From Marinobacter sp. 1-4A (GTDB lineage Bacteria > Pseudomonadota > Gammaproteobacteria > Pseudomonadales > Oleiphilaceae): a DNA stretch of 64,000 nt. Of the stretch, positions 42,699-51,641 are shown one piece after another. The notes beneath the pieces were generated by a model. That model saw nothing but the letters and a program-made list of their open reading frames with translations. It was not told the DNA's origin and ran no database searches. Position 1 is the stretch's first letter. Every line of letters starts with the position of its first letter. The translations under genes were made by a program, and so were the position numbers. The stretch lies in assembly GCF_016597725.1 (NCBI RefSeq), contig NZ_VCGY01000007.1, positions 117,715 to 181,714 on the forward strand, in the 5' to 3' direction.

Positions 42699-44525
42699 AT
42701 GGCTGATTTCACTAAAGCAGAACACACACCGTCACATTCTTCTAAGCCCCCTGCGCCTCCAAGAAGCACTCTAACACTGCGGGATGTTTGTACGGCACTG
42801 GTCAGCGACGGCGAAATCAATCAGGAAAGCGCTGAGCGGGTGCTCTCTGCCAATCTCGGCGCTGCCAGCAGTCAGACAGCAAAACGTCACCCTCTGGAGC
42901 TTGTTGCTATTGCGGCGCTCACCAGCGAAAAGAGCGGTAAGACTCTCGATCTCGACCGGCTTACACAATGGTTAGCTGGCTGGGCTGGCCAACCCTACTA
43001 CCACATTGATCCACTAAAAATAGACACGCCCGCGATTGCCCGGGTTATGTCCTATGCGTTCGCCCAACGCCATGGCATTCTCGCCGTTGAGATTGGGCCG
43101 GACGACATAGTCGTGGCCAGTGCGGAACCCTTCAAAACCGACTGGGAGGGCAATCTACACCAAGCGGTGCGCAAAGACATTCGTCGCGTAGTGGCAAACC
43201 CCGAAGATATTCGACGTTACTCCGTCGAGTTCTATCAGCTCGCGAACTCTGTGAATAAAGCCAGTGGTGGTCAAGGTCCGGGCAACAGCGCAGGTCATCA
43301 GAATCTGGAACAGCTACTGGACTTGGGCGCCAGCGACAGCGCAGATGCCAACGACCAGCACGTTGTACGTATTGTCGACTGGCTACTGCAATATGCCTTT
43401 GATCAGCGCGCCTCTGACATTCACATTGAGCCAAGACGCACGCTAACCCACATACGCTTTCGGATAGACGGCGTTTTGCACAGCGTTTACGAGTTTCCAG
43501 AACATGTGGGTATGGCCATTACCAGTAGGCTAAAAATTCTGGGGCGACTGAACGTTGCCGAAAAACGCAGACCTCAAGATGGCCGCCTAAAAACTCGCAA
43601 GCCCGACAACAGCGAAGTAGAACTTCGTTTGGCTACCATGCCAACGGCTTTCGGCGAAAAAATGGTGATGCGGATATTCGACCCTGATGTGTTGTTAAAA
43701 TCCTACGAACAACTGGGGTTCAGCCGCGAAGATCGGGAGCGCTGGCAGGAAGCAACCTCAAAACCCCACGGAATTGTGTTGGTTACCGGCCCTACAGGGT
43801 CTGGTAAAACCACAACACTGTATTCCACTCTGAAGCAGATCGCTTCTGCCGAGCTGAATGTTTGTACCATTGAAGACCCCATCGAAATGGTGGAGCCAGC
43901 GTTCAACCAGATGCAGGTTCAAACCAATATTGACCTGACCTTTGCTTCCGGCGTTCGGGCGCTACTGCGGCAAGACCCCGACATTATTATGATCGGTGAA
44001 ATACGCGATTTGGAAACCGCTGAAATGGCGGTTCAAGCAGCCCTGACGGGGCACTTAGTGCTCTCAACTCTGCACACCAACGACGCGCCAAGCGCGCTGA
44101 CTCGAATGATGGAACTGGGCATTCCTCCCTACCTCATCCGTGCAACGGTATTGGGTGTTATGGCCCAACGCTTGGTTCGCACACTTTGCCCGCATTGCAA
44201 AGTCTCAGCGCCCGTTGACACGCAGGCCTGGCAGACGCTGACCAAACCCTGGAAAGCTCCGCCACCCAAACACTTCCATAAACCCGTAGGTTGTCTGGAA
44301 TGCCGCAACACCGGCTACCTTGGCCGTGCGGGCGTGTACGAAATCATGACACTGTCGGGCGCACTCACGAGCCAGATTACTGACCACTGCGAACTTGAAC
44401 AGCTAAGGCTGGACGCCTATCGAGAAGGCATGAAATCACTGAGGTTGAGCGGCGCACAAAAAGTGGCCAGCGGCCAGACCACCGTTGAGGAAATTCTCCG
44501 GGTTACACCGGCAAGTCAACGCTGA
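42699..44525 (+). CDS. GspE/PulE-type secretion ATPase, orphan
   Basis: A 608-residue hexameric ATPase of type II secretion or type IV pilus kind. The divergent N-terminal ~200 residues are MshEN/GspE-N-like, with a low-complexity Gly/Ser/Asn linker at about 188-200. The core has SDIHIEPRRTLTHIRFRIDG, Walker A GPTGSGKTTTLYSTL, the Asp box CTIEDPIEMVEP, Walker B RQDPDIIMIGEIRD and a zinc tetracysteine (CPHC ... CLEC). No pilin, platform or secretin gene is in the window, so its machine is unknown. Confidence 0.88.
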   Translation: MADFTKAEHTPSHSSKPPAPPRSTLTLRDVCTALVSDGEINQESAERVLSANLGAASSQTAKRHPLELVAIAALTSEKSGKTLDLDRLTQWLAGWAGQPYYHIDPLKIDTPAIARVMSYAFAQRHGILAVEIGPDDIVVASAEPFKTDWEGNLHQAVRKDIRRVVANPEDIRRYSVEFYQLANSVNKASGGQGPGNSAGHQNLEQLLDLGASDSADANDQHVVRIVDWLLQYAFDQRASDIHIEPRRTLTHIRFRIDGVLHSVYEFPEHVGMAITSRLKILGRLNVAEKRRPQDGRLKTRKPDNSEVELRLATMPTAFGEKMVMRIFDPDVLLKSYEQLGFSREDRERWQEATSKPHGIVLVTGPTGSGKTTTLYSTLKQIASAELNVCTIEDPIEMVEPAFNQMQVQTNIDLTFASGVRALLRQDPDIIMIGEIRDLETAEMAVQAALTGHLVLSTLHTNDAPSALTRMMELGIPPYLIRATVLGVMAQRLVRTLCPHCKVSAPVDTQAWQTLTKPWKAPPPKHFHKPVGCLECRNTGYLGRAGVYEIMTLSGALTSQITDHCELEQLRLDAYREGMKSLRLSGAQKVASGQTTVEEILRVTPASQR

Positions 44526-44565
44526 CTTCAAGGCGAGTGTTTGCTAAACAAAAAACAAGCAGCCG

Positions 44566-45621
44566 TTATGCTCCCGGCCTCAGTCCACATTGTTCAAGTA
44601 GCGATTGCCACGCTTTAGTGTGGGTAGTCACGGCATTATCCAGATTGGCCCACGCACTATCGTGGCCCTGCAAAGCCAGCGCCGAACGGCTCCATTCTTG
44701 AAACACTGTCGGCATTACCTTTGCCTGCATAGTGGCAAGTTCAGATAAGGGCTCTATCAAATCTGTGCGGGCGCGACGTATATCGGCGAGGTAGGGTTGG
44801 ATTTTTCCAATGTAGATACTGAAAAACATACTTTGAACGGTATCAGACTGGCTATTTGGCTTGCCATTGAAGCACAGCGGGCGACTATTCAACCGCTGAC
44901 GAATGAGGCGTGTGCCGTCTTCGAGACGCGCAGTAACCAGTCGAGCGCTATTGAGTAACTGGCCTGCGCGGTATTCCGCCTGCCAGCGCTGGTGCACCTT
45001 GCCCCAAAAGCTCAAATCTATTTCAAGATTCTGCGCAAGAAGTGCTGCCACTGATTTGTTTAACTGGCGGGCATCGCGGGCAAGGTCCGAGAGTGCGTTT
45101 TTAGCTTCTACGGGGTACTCACCTTTGGCGAGCGTGAATAGTGTTTCAACTTCTTCCACACCCCAGGTTGCGTTCCACACCGCGATTGGAAGTGATTCAC
45201 GCTTACTGGCAATGGCTTGCTTTAACACGCCTTCAAGCTCTTCATCCTCTACCGTTTCCAAACACTCAGTGGCGGCCCGGATAAAACGCACCTCATAACG
45301 CAACCGGTTAAGGGGTTGCATCACCTTGCCCATAACAGAGTTTTTCTCCCCCACCACATACTGCAACTCACAACCGTACAAGGATAAAAAATCGAGCATA
45401 CCCAATTCCAGCTCGGGCATTGGCAGTACGCGGTTACGGCGCCGGGGAATGGGCTTCGCTGCAGGCACCTCCGACAATACTGGTTCTGAATCCAGTACCC
45501 GCCCAACCCGCTCTACGTATTCCTCCATCATTGGGCGAGCATCCGAGAAGGGATTGCAACCTGTCAGCAACAGCGCGGCCAAGGTGGAAGTGAACAGTCT
45601 GACAGCGATGGATGCTGGCAT
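44566..45621 (-). CDS. DUF3080 family lipoprotein
   Basis: A 351-residue predicted lipoprotein: the signal ALLLTGC puts the lipidated Cys near residue 22. The rest is mostly helical and matches DUF3080 (MEEYVERVGRVL, LPMPELELGMLDFLSLYGC, NRLRYEVRFIRAA). Two further conserved Cys, in CELQY and ATECLE, may form a disulfide. Its function is unknown. It is 42 bp downstream of mtnC on the same strand and may be part of that transcript. Confidence 0.82.
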   Translation of the reverse strand: MPASIAVRLFTSTLAALLLTGCNPFSDARPMMEEYVERVGRVLDSEPVLSEVPAAKPIPRRRNRVLPMPELELGMLDFLSLYGCELQYVVGEKNSVMGKVMQPLNRLRYEVRFIRAATECLETVEDEELEGVLKQAIASKRESLPIAVWNATWGVEEVETLFTLAKGEYPVEAKNALSDLARDARQLNKSVAALLAQNLEIDLSFWGKVHQRWQAEYRAGQLLNSARLVTARLEDGTRLIRQRLNSRPLCFNGKPNSQSDTVQSMFFSIYIGKIQPYLADIRRARTDLIEPLSELATMQAKVMPTVFQEWSRSALALQGHDSAWANLDNAVTTHTKAWQSLLEQCGLRPGA

Positions 45622-45662
45622 ATTTACCTCCTAGACCAGCCCGGATGGGCCCTGGATACCGG

Positions 45663-46355
45663 TTACCGCTTTTGCAGCAGGGCACCGTCCACCTCGGCAA
45701 AATCCCGGGCAACAACTCGCTCTGTTTCCGGCAAATCACCATCACGGATCAACCACGCCGTTTTCATACCCGCAGCCTCGGCCGCCTCAAGCTCGGCTTC
45801 AACATCTGAGAGGAACAAAACCGTCTTCGCCTCAACACCAAGCTCATTAAGGATATTTCGGTAGGCTTCTGGTTCTTTTTTGCCACCAATTCTGGTGTCG
45901 AAATAGCCTGAAAAGAACGGTGTAAAGTCACCAGCCGTCGTAAAGCCAAAGATCAGTTTCTGGGCTTTCACCGAGCCTGACGAATAAACGTATAAACGCA
46001 AGCCACGGTCGTGCCAGTGTTGCAGGTACTGTGCGGCATCTTCATAGATATGCCCCTGCAGTTCGCCTTTCTGATACCCCTGCTCCCAAACCATTCCCTG
46101 AAGCGCCTTGAGCGATGTAGCCTTACGGTCCTCGCGAATCCATGCTTGGAGGATTTCAATCAGCGCTTCGGTATCGCCTCTGTCCACGCCTGCATCCTTG
46201 GCTACCGAATCCAGTTGTCCGGATACCTCAGGTTTGTCGCAATGCTCGCGGACAAAGCCCGGCAAGTGCTCTGCCGCATAGGGAAACAGGACATCGTGCA
46301 CAAAAGAGATTGAACTGGTCGTACCTTCAATATCCGTAAGAATGACCCGGATCAT
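45663..46355 (-). CDS. mtnC: Acireductone synthase (enolase-phosphatase E1)
   Basis: A HAD-superfamily enzyme of the methionine salvage pathway. It enolises and then dephosphorylates diketo-methylthiopentyl phosphate to acireductone. The 230-residue protein has VILTDIEGTTSSISFVHDVL (motif I, nucleophile Asp, with the Glu typical of E1), LYVYSSGSVKAQKLIFGFT (motif II) and VLFLSDVEAELEAAEAAGMK (motif IV). It overlaps mtnD by four bases. Confidence 0.95.
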   Translation of the reverse strand: MIRVILTDIEGTTSSISFVHDVLFPYAAEHLPGFVREHCDKPEVSGQLDSVAKDAGVDRGDTEALIEILQAWIREDRKATSLKALQGMVWEQGYQKGELQGHIYEDAAQYLQHWHDRGLRLYVYSSGSVKAQKLIFGFTTAGDFTPFFSGYFDTRIGGKKEPEAYRNILNELGVEAKTVLFLSDVEAELEAAEAAGMKTAWLIRDGDLPETERVVARDFAEVDGALLQKR

Positions 46356-46912
46356 GCTGACACCCCCTCTAATTCCTCAAAGCGCGGCAGGCGCGAGGCA
46401 ATATCTTCCCCGGTAAAGTCTGCAACCCAGCCTTCAGGGTTGGTAAACAAGCGAATACACGTAAACTCCGGCTCCGGCCCCATATCGAACCAGTGCCGTG
46501 TGCCCTGCGGCACGCTGATCAGGTCATTTTTCTGGCACTGAACCGCGAACACTTGATTGCCAAAGTGTAGATAGAAAATGCCCTGCCCGCGCACGAAAAA
46601 GCGCACTTCGTCTTCACTGTGAATGTGCTCATCGAGAAACTTGTTTCGGAAAGCCCCTTTCTGTGGATTGTCCGGATTCAGACTTACCACATCAGCGGTT
46701 TGAAACCCGCTCTCGGCCTTCAACTTTGCAATCTCAGAGCGATAGGCTTCCAGAATCTGTTCTGGCGCTGCATCTGCTGGTAGGTTCTGGGTTGGCCAAC
46801 GCTCAAAACGGACGCCCTTGCTGTTCAATAACTCGCCGATTTCGCCTGAGTCGTGGGTTACTGTTGGTGCAGATTTCGGGTTGTGTGTGTCAAAAATACT
46901 CAAAGTTGTCAT
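46352..46912 (-). CDS. mtnD: Acireductone dioxygenase
   Basis: A cupin metal enzyme that oxidises acireductone to formate and 2-keto-4-methylthiobutyrate (with Fe) or off-pathway products (with Ni). The 186-residue protein carries the metal ligands in EHIHSEDEVRFFVRGQGIFY (His, His, Glu) and GTRHWFDMG (His). It overlaps both mtnB and mtnC by ATGA-type junctions. Confidence 0.95.
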   Translation of the reverse strand: MTTLSIFDTHNPKSAPTVTHDSGEIGELLNSKGVRFERWPTQNLPADAAPEQILEAYRSEIAKLKAESGFQTADVVSLNPDNPQKGAFRNKFLDEHIHSEDEVRFFVRGQGIFYLHFGNQVFAVQCQKNDLISVPQGTRHWFDMGPEPEFTCIRLFTNPEGWVADFTGEDIASRLPRFEELEGVSA

Positions 46913-47535
46913 GGGCGAACCCTCTTGGTTGCAAGCTCACATTCAAACAAAAATTCAAAGGCTTCCACATGCCGCAGGCAGTCCGCCATGGTTTTGCCCC
47001 AGGTATACAGACCATGCCCGCGAATCAGGTAGCCGGGTTGCTCGGGGTGTTCCAGAAACCACTCTCGGGTTTCCCGGGCCAGAGCTTCAATATCCTGAGT
47101 GTTTTCAAAAACTGGAATCGTGACCGTCGACTCATGGGTTTCCACGCCATCGAAGGCTTTTTGCAGCTCGTAGCCTTCAAATGTTAAAAGCTCCCCAGCG
47201 GGAACGATCCGACTTAGCACCGTTGCGTTAACAGAATGGGTATGCAGAACGGCCCCAACATCCGGGAACACCGGATACAGCACCGTATGCAGCAGCGTCT
47301 CTGCAGAGGCACGGCACTCACTTTGCACAGGCTTGCCCTGAAGATCGACAACCATGACATCGCCCGCCCCCAATTGACCTTTGTGGCGGCCGGATACCGT
47401 AATGGCAATATGTTCTTGATCTATACGGGCAGAGTAGTTGCTGCTTGTAGCCGGGGACCAGCCACGCCCGTACAGGAAGCGCCCGGCATCCACTATGGCT
47501 TCGGCAACAACAGCGTATCGGCTTACATCAAACAC
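46909..47535 (-). CDS. mtnB: Methylthioribulose-1-phosphate dehydratase
   Basis: A class II aldolase-fold zinc enzyme that dehydrates methylthioribulose 1-phosphate in methionine salvage. About 208 residues from a GTG at 47535, four bases after the xdhC-like stop, with GGAAAG upstream; an ATG at 47601 would need 60 bp of overlap. Zinc ligands are in LHTHSVNATVLSR and a later RGHGLYTWGKTM. RGWSPATSSNYSARI and SGRHKGQLGAGDVMVVD are family signatures. Confidence 0.94.
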   Translation of the reverse strand: MFDVSRYAVVAEAIVDAGRFLYGRGWSPATSSNYSARIDQEHIAITVSGRHKGQLGAGDVMVVDLQGKPVQSECRASAETLLHTVLYPVFPDVGAVLHTHSVNATVLSRIVPAGELLTFEGYELQKAFDGVETHESTVTIPVFENTQDIEALARETREWFLEHPEQPGYLIRGHGLYTWGKTMADCLRHVEAFEFLFECELATKRVRP

Positions 47536-47539
47536 GGTT

Positions 47540-48610
47540 TTACTTTCCAAAAGATGAAGAGCATGGCTCGTGGGTTGTTCGCAAATGATGCCGCGCGGCA
47601 ATCAAATCAGCAACAACGGAAATGGCAATTTCTGCAGGGGTTTTACTGGGTATATCGATGCCGATAGGTGCACGCAAACGCCGCAGCTCAGCATCACCAA
47701 GGCCAAGCGATACCAAACGTTCACGCCGAGCCTCGGATGTTCGTTTTGAACCCATGGCACCCACATAAAACGCTGGCGACTGCAGCGCCGCCAGCAAGCC
47801 CATATCGTCTATTCGCGGGTCATGTGCCAGCGCCAACACGCCGCACCAGCTATCGCTAAAAGACTCGATTATCACATCATCCGGCAATCTCCGGTCTAGT
47901 GGCAGTTTCGGGTGCCCCCAGCCAGAAGCAAAGGTTTCGCGAGGCTCACAAAGCGTGACAGTAAAATCAGCCGCACCTGCAAACTCTGCCACATAGCGTG
48001 CGACTTCTCCGGCACCAATGAGCAGCAGCCGACATTCCGGCTGTAACCTATGACGCAACTCTTGTCCGTCAAACACAATGCTGGGCTCAGAGGCAGACTC
48101 AGGCAGCTGCAGCGTCATACTGCTTTGATCCGTGCTTCGATAAGCGCTTTTGGAGATATTTTGAAGGTTGTCTTGGAGAATGACGCGCCGGGCTACTGGG
48201 TTGCGATGGCTCAAAGCGTCTGCCAACTGCCGCACATGCGCTATCGCGCTGCTATTGTCTGAAGCGGCACCCAAGGGCTCCACAAGCAACCGAATGCGAC
48301 CACCACAGGGCAGCCGAAAGTCATCACGGTCGTTGTCGGTAATACCGTAGTCGATAACCACAGGGTAGTCAGAGCCCTCGCGGGCGGTGCGGCGCAGAAG
48401 ATCTTCTTCCAGACAGCCGCCTGATACGGAACCACTCCATTGCCCCCTGTCACTCACCGCCAACCAAGAACCGGCAGGCCGGGGCGATGAGCCCCAGGTT
48501 TCCACAATCGTGCACAACCACACCCGCCTGCCTTGCTCAAGCCATAACAGGACATCTTTAATCACCGATTCATGGCTACCAGTCACCGGAGCGGTAGGGG
48601 TTTCAGGCAT
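47540..48610 (-). CDS. XdhC/CoxI family molybdoenzyme maturation factor
   Basis: A 356-residue protein of the family that inserts sulfurated molybdenum cofactor into xanthine-dehydrogenase-type enzymes. The N-terminal XdhC_CoxI domain has VETWGSSPRPAGSWLAVS and GSVSGGCLEEDLLRR (Cys). A Rossmann domain follows (LLLIGAGEVARYVAEFA, FYVGAMGSKRTSEARRERL and GIDIPSKTPAEIAISVVA). It overlaps the end of the large hydroxylase subunit gene by 8 bp, so the two are coupled. Confidence 0.9.
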   Translation of the reverse strand: MPETPTAPVTGSHESVIKDVLLWLEQGRRVWLCTIVETWGSSPRPAGSWLAVSDRGQWSGSVSGGCLEEDLLRRTAREGSDYPVVIDYGITDNDRDDFRLPCGGRIRLLVEPLGAASDNSSAIAHVRQLADALSHRNPVARRVILQDNLQNISKSAYRSTDQSSMTLQLPESASEPSIVFDGQELRHRLQPECRLLLIGAGEVARYVAEFAGAADFTVTLCEPRETFASGWGHPKLPLDRRLPDDVIIESFSDSWCGVLALAHDPRIDDMGLLAALQSPAFYVGAMGSKRTSEARRERLVSLGLGDAELRRLRAPIGIDIPSKTPAEIAISVVADLIAARHHLRTTHEPCSSSFGK

Positions 48611-50807
48611 CGGCTTTCAAAGGCAGACTGCGCTGGCGCTTGCTCGTCAACGCAAAAAGCGCATTGCCCAGGGCCGGAATAACCGGAGGCACACCGGGCT
48701 CGCCCACGCCTGTTGGGGCTTCCCTGCTCTGAACAATGTCCACAGCTACCTCGGGCAGCTCATATTGCCGCAGCAGCTGATAATCGTGGAAGTTGCTCTG
48801 TTGCACTTGGCCATCTTCGTAGGTTATCTCGCCGTAAAGTGCCGCGGTCAGCCCGAAGATAATCCCGCCTTCAATCTGGTCTTCTACAATGCGCGGGTTA
48901 ACCACTTGGCCGCAGTCCACAGCACAGAACACTTTATAGACCTTAATGACGCCATTCTCCACCCCGGCTTCTACCACCTGAGCCACAAAGGTTCCAAAGC
49001 TTTTGAACAGCGCTATGCCTCGGCCACGACCTTGTGCAACGGGCGTATCCCAGTTGGCTAATCGCGCAGCTCTGTCGAGCACTTCCAGGTGTCTGGGCTG
49101 ACCCGCCAGCAGTTTGCGACGAAACTGGTAGGGGTCTTCTCCAGTTTCGTGAGCCAGCTCATCCATGAAGGTTTCGACGGCAAAACCATTGTGGGAGTAC
49201 CCCACTGATCGCCAGAATGTGACCGGCACACCGGGGTCGGTGTGGGTATGGCGAACATCTATGTTATCCACGTTGTAGGGGTACTCTATGGCCCCTTCTA
49301 TGGCCGACATGTCCTTTGGGGTTGCGATACCTTCGGCAAGCAAGCCGACTTTACCCAAGGTGTCGTACATAAACTTTGGCGCCCAAGGGAACTGGGCTGG
49401 CGCAGCATTCCGCACGTACCAGTCCAGCAACTGGGGCCCAACGATTTGGTGATGCCAACCGGTTAGCTTGTTGCCTTCAAAGCCAGCTTGCATCCTGTGC
49501 AGCATGGCCGGGCGATATAAGTCGTGCTGAGTATCTTCTTCCCGCGACCAAATCAGCTTCACCGGTGTTTTAACCCGGTAAGCAACCGCCGCAGCTTCTT
49601 CAATATAGTCTTGGGTCAGGCGGCGGCCAAACCCACCACCAAGAAAGGTGGTGTTGATGATAACATCACTCGGAGAAAGGTCGGTTACCCTAGCCGCAGC
49701 AATACGACCGAGATCGGGAGCCTGTGTAGGCGCCCACACTTCTATGCTGTTGTCCCGGTACCAGGCAGTCGCATTCATCGGCTCCAAAGTTGCGTGGGCC
49801 AAATACGGCTGACTGTATTCTGCCTCAAATACCCTCTCTGCTTTTTCAAGAGAGTCTTCATAATCGCCTTCGCTACGCTCCGACTCGCCGCGATCCTCAT
49901 CCGCCGCCTTTCGATAGGAGGCAAACACCTCATGGGTTGAAAGCGACAAAGCTGCCTCGTTATCCCATTCTACTTTCAAGGCATCCTGAGCTTTTCGGGC
50001 ACGCCAATATTTGTCGGCAACAATTGCCACGCCGCGTTGGATTTCGAATACATCCAAAACTCCCGGCATAGCACGCACATCGCTCTCATTGAACGCTTTA
50101 ACCCGCGCACCGTAACGGGGTGGCCGGGTTACAACGCTGTAAACCATCCCGGGTAGCTCAACATCAATGCCATAAACCGCCGTGCCAGTGGATTTGGCGC
50201 GCGCATCAAGTCGGCCGCGCTGTTTACCAATGTACTTCCACTCGCGCGCCGGTTTGAGTACTACATCATCGCTTATGGATTCTTTAGCCGCGAGTTCCAC
50301 CAACTGCCCGTAGCGCATGGAATCCCGACCATTGGGGTGAAGCACCCGCCCCTGAGCCGCGGAGCAATCCGCGGAGTCCACTTGCCATACTCTAGCTGCT
50401 GCCATGATCAGCATCTGCCGAGCCGAAGCCCCCGCTGTGCGCAACGGTTCCCAACTGGTCGAAATACTGGTGCTGCCGCCCGTCAGTTGTAGCTTATATA
50501 GGGGGTTGCGGTATTCAGGCGCAACTGGCGCAAATCTAGGCGTGATCGCTTCAGGATCAACCTCCAGCTCTTCCGCAATCAACGTAGTAAGGCCGGTGTA
50601 GGTACCCTGCCCCATCTCAACCCGGGCTAAAGTAAAGTGAATCTCGTCAGTATTGGTTATCTCAAGCCAGGCGTCTGGTTTCCATTCGCCGGTCTCCTGT
50701 GTGTAACCAGTGGGCATGCCAGAACAACCGGGGAGCGCCAGAGACAACATTAGAGAGCCAGATGTACCAGCACTTATTTTCAGAAAGTCGCGTCGATTCA
50801 TAGCCAT
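48603..50807 (-). CDS. Molybdenum hydroxylase large subunit (IorB-like, xanthine dehydrogenase family)
   Basis: A 734-residue molybdopterin-binding subunit. A twin-arginine signal, NRRDFLKISAGTSGSLML, with a lipobox-like LALPGC points to export of the folded enzyme to the periplasm. Domains: aldehyde oxidase/xanthine dehydrogenase a/b hammerhead (about 195-290) and the Mo-cofactor domain with TTFLGGGFGRRLTQD, ending in the catalytic Glu motif GVGEPGVPPVIPALGNAL. The closest named type is isoquinoline 1-oxidoreductase beta, but the true substrate is unknown. It starts at the ATG at 50807 with AGGAG seven bases before. Confidence 0.9.
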   Translation of the reverse strand: MAMNRRDFLKISAGTSGSLMLSLALPGCSGMPTGYTQETGEWKPDAWLEITNTDEIHFTLARVEMGQGTYTGLTTLIAEELEVDPEAITPRFAPVAPEYRNPLYKLQLTGGSTSISTSWEPLRTAGASARQMLIMAAARVWQVDSADCSAAQGRVLHPNGRDSMRYGQLVELAAKESISDDVVLKPAREWKYIGKQRGRLDARAKSTGTAVYGIDVELPGMVYSVVTRPPRYGARVKAFNESDVRAMPGVLDVFEIQRGVAIVADKYWRARKAQDALKVEWDNEAALSLSTHEVFASYRKAADEDRGESERSEGDYEDSLEKAERVFEAEYSQPYLAHATLEPMNATAWYRDNSIEVWAPTQAPDLGRIAAARVTDLSPSDVIINTTFLGGGFGRRLTQDYIEEAAAVAYRVKTPVKLIWSREEDTQHDLYRPAMLHRMQAGFEGNKLTGWHHQIVGPQLLDWYVRNAAPAQFPWAPKFMYDTLGKVGLLAEGIATPKDMSAIEGAIEYPYNVDNIDVRHTHTDPGVPVTFWRSVGYSHNGFAVETFMDELAHETGEDPYQFRRKLLAGQPRHLEVLDRAARLANWDTPVAQGRGRGIALFKSFGTFVAQVVEAGVENGVIKVYKVFCAVDCGQVVNPRIVEDQIEGGIIFGLTAALYGEITYEDGQVQQSNFHDYQLLRQYELPEVAVDIVQSREAPTGVGEPGVPPVIPALGNALFALTSKRQRSLPLKADA

Positions 50808-50808
50808 A

Positions 50809-51303
50809 TCACCTCTCCTGCCCGGCTGCTGACGCATCGTATGCGAGAGAGCTTGCGGCCACCGACTCTACAGCTGCAATGATGCGCGAGTAGGTGCCGC
50901 AACGGCAGAGGTTTCCAGTCATGGCTGCGACAATTTCATTTCGGGCTGGAGCCGGATTGGTTGCCAAAAGATGGGCTGCACTCATGATTTGGCCAGACTG
51001 ACAGTAACCGCATTGTGGCACACCCTCGGCAATCCACGCTTTTTGTAGAGCATGGAGTTGCCCGTTGTCAGCCAAGCCCTCTATGGTGGTTACTTCACCA
51101 CCAACCGCGAACTCCACCGGGGTCGAACAGGACCGCACCGGCTGCCCATTCAGATGTACCGTGCATGCGCCGCACAGCCCCGCACCACAGCCGAACTTGG
51201 TGCCCTTCAGCCCCAGTTCGTCACGCAATACCCATAACAAAGGGGTATCACCCTCAATATCCAACGAGCGCTGTTCGCCGTTAACTATAAGGCTAAGTGC
51301 CAT
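50809..51303 (-). CDS. Molybdenum hydroxylase small 2Fe-2S subunit (IorA-like)
   Basis: A 164-residue electron-transfer subunit with two [2Fe-2S] clusters. The plant-ferredoxin-type motif is [15 protein letters not shown], with a fourth Cys in RSCSTPVEF. The second, helical cluster has [14 protein letters not shown] and [12 protein letters not shown]. It passes electrons from the Mo subunit to an acceptor, possibly a cytochrome not encoded here. The large subunit starts one base past its stop. It has no signal peptide, so it would be exported as a complex with the Tat-bearing partner. Confidence 0.93.
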   Translation of the reverse strand: MALSLIVNGEQRSLDIEGDTPLLWVLRDELGLKGTKFGCGAGLCGACTVHLNGQPVRSCSTPVEFAVGGEVTTIEGLADNGQLHALQKAWIAEGVPQCGYCQSGQIMSAAHLLATNPAPARNEIVAAMTGNLCRCGTYSRIIAAVESVAASSLAYDASAAGQER

Positions 51304-51380
51304 GCCTACTCTCTCCCTATTCTCAACACCGCATGTTGGGTTCTTGCTTTTGTATGGCCGATGGCTGCTTGATGCAGGTA

Positions 51381-51572
51381 TTACTTCACAACTTTTTCGC
51401 CGTCTTTATTTACCCAAACTTCGCGCTCATCGGTTTTCATTTTTCCGTTGGAGTCCCACACCTCGCGATTCTGGGTCTTTTCATCAATCTTGCCTTTGTC
51501 ATCCCAAATCACACGGTCTTTGCAGCCCGCGAGGGCCAAACCAACAAACAATATCAGAGCCATTTTTTTCAT
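51381..51572 (-). CDS. Tiny lipoprotein with an internal 15-residue repeat
   Basis: 63 residues. [17 protein letters not shown] is a clean lipoprotein signal with the lipidated Cys at 17. The mature 46 residues are three imperfect repeats of about 15 residues around R-x-[VI]-W-x-[DN]: [27 protein letters not shown] and [13 protein letters not shown]. The repeats resemble short beta-hairpins with Gly turns. I do not recognise the family. It lies between the hydroxylase operon and the Smr gene. The signal and RBS-like context support it as a real gene. Confidence 0.7.
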   Translation of the reverse strand: MKKMALILFVGLALAGCKDRVIWDDKGKIDEKTQNREVWDSNGKMKTDEREVWVNKDGEKVVK

Positions 51573-51641
51573 GAAAAATCCTTACTTTAGATCGGTTAGT
51601 AGGTCGATTAACGCTTCAGATATATAAACCATTCAGAAACA

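Noticed and set aside
48603..51303. Xanthine dehydrogenase (XdhAB) for purine breakdown
   Set aside because: There is no FAD subunit and the large subunit has a Tat signal, which fits IorAB-type periplasmic hydroxylases better than cytosolic XdhAB.
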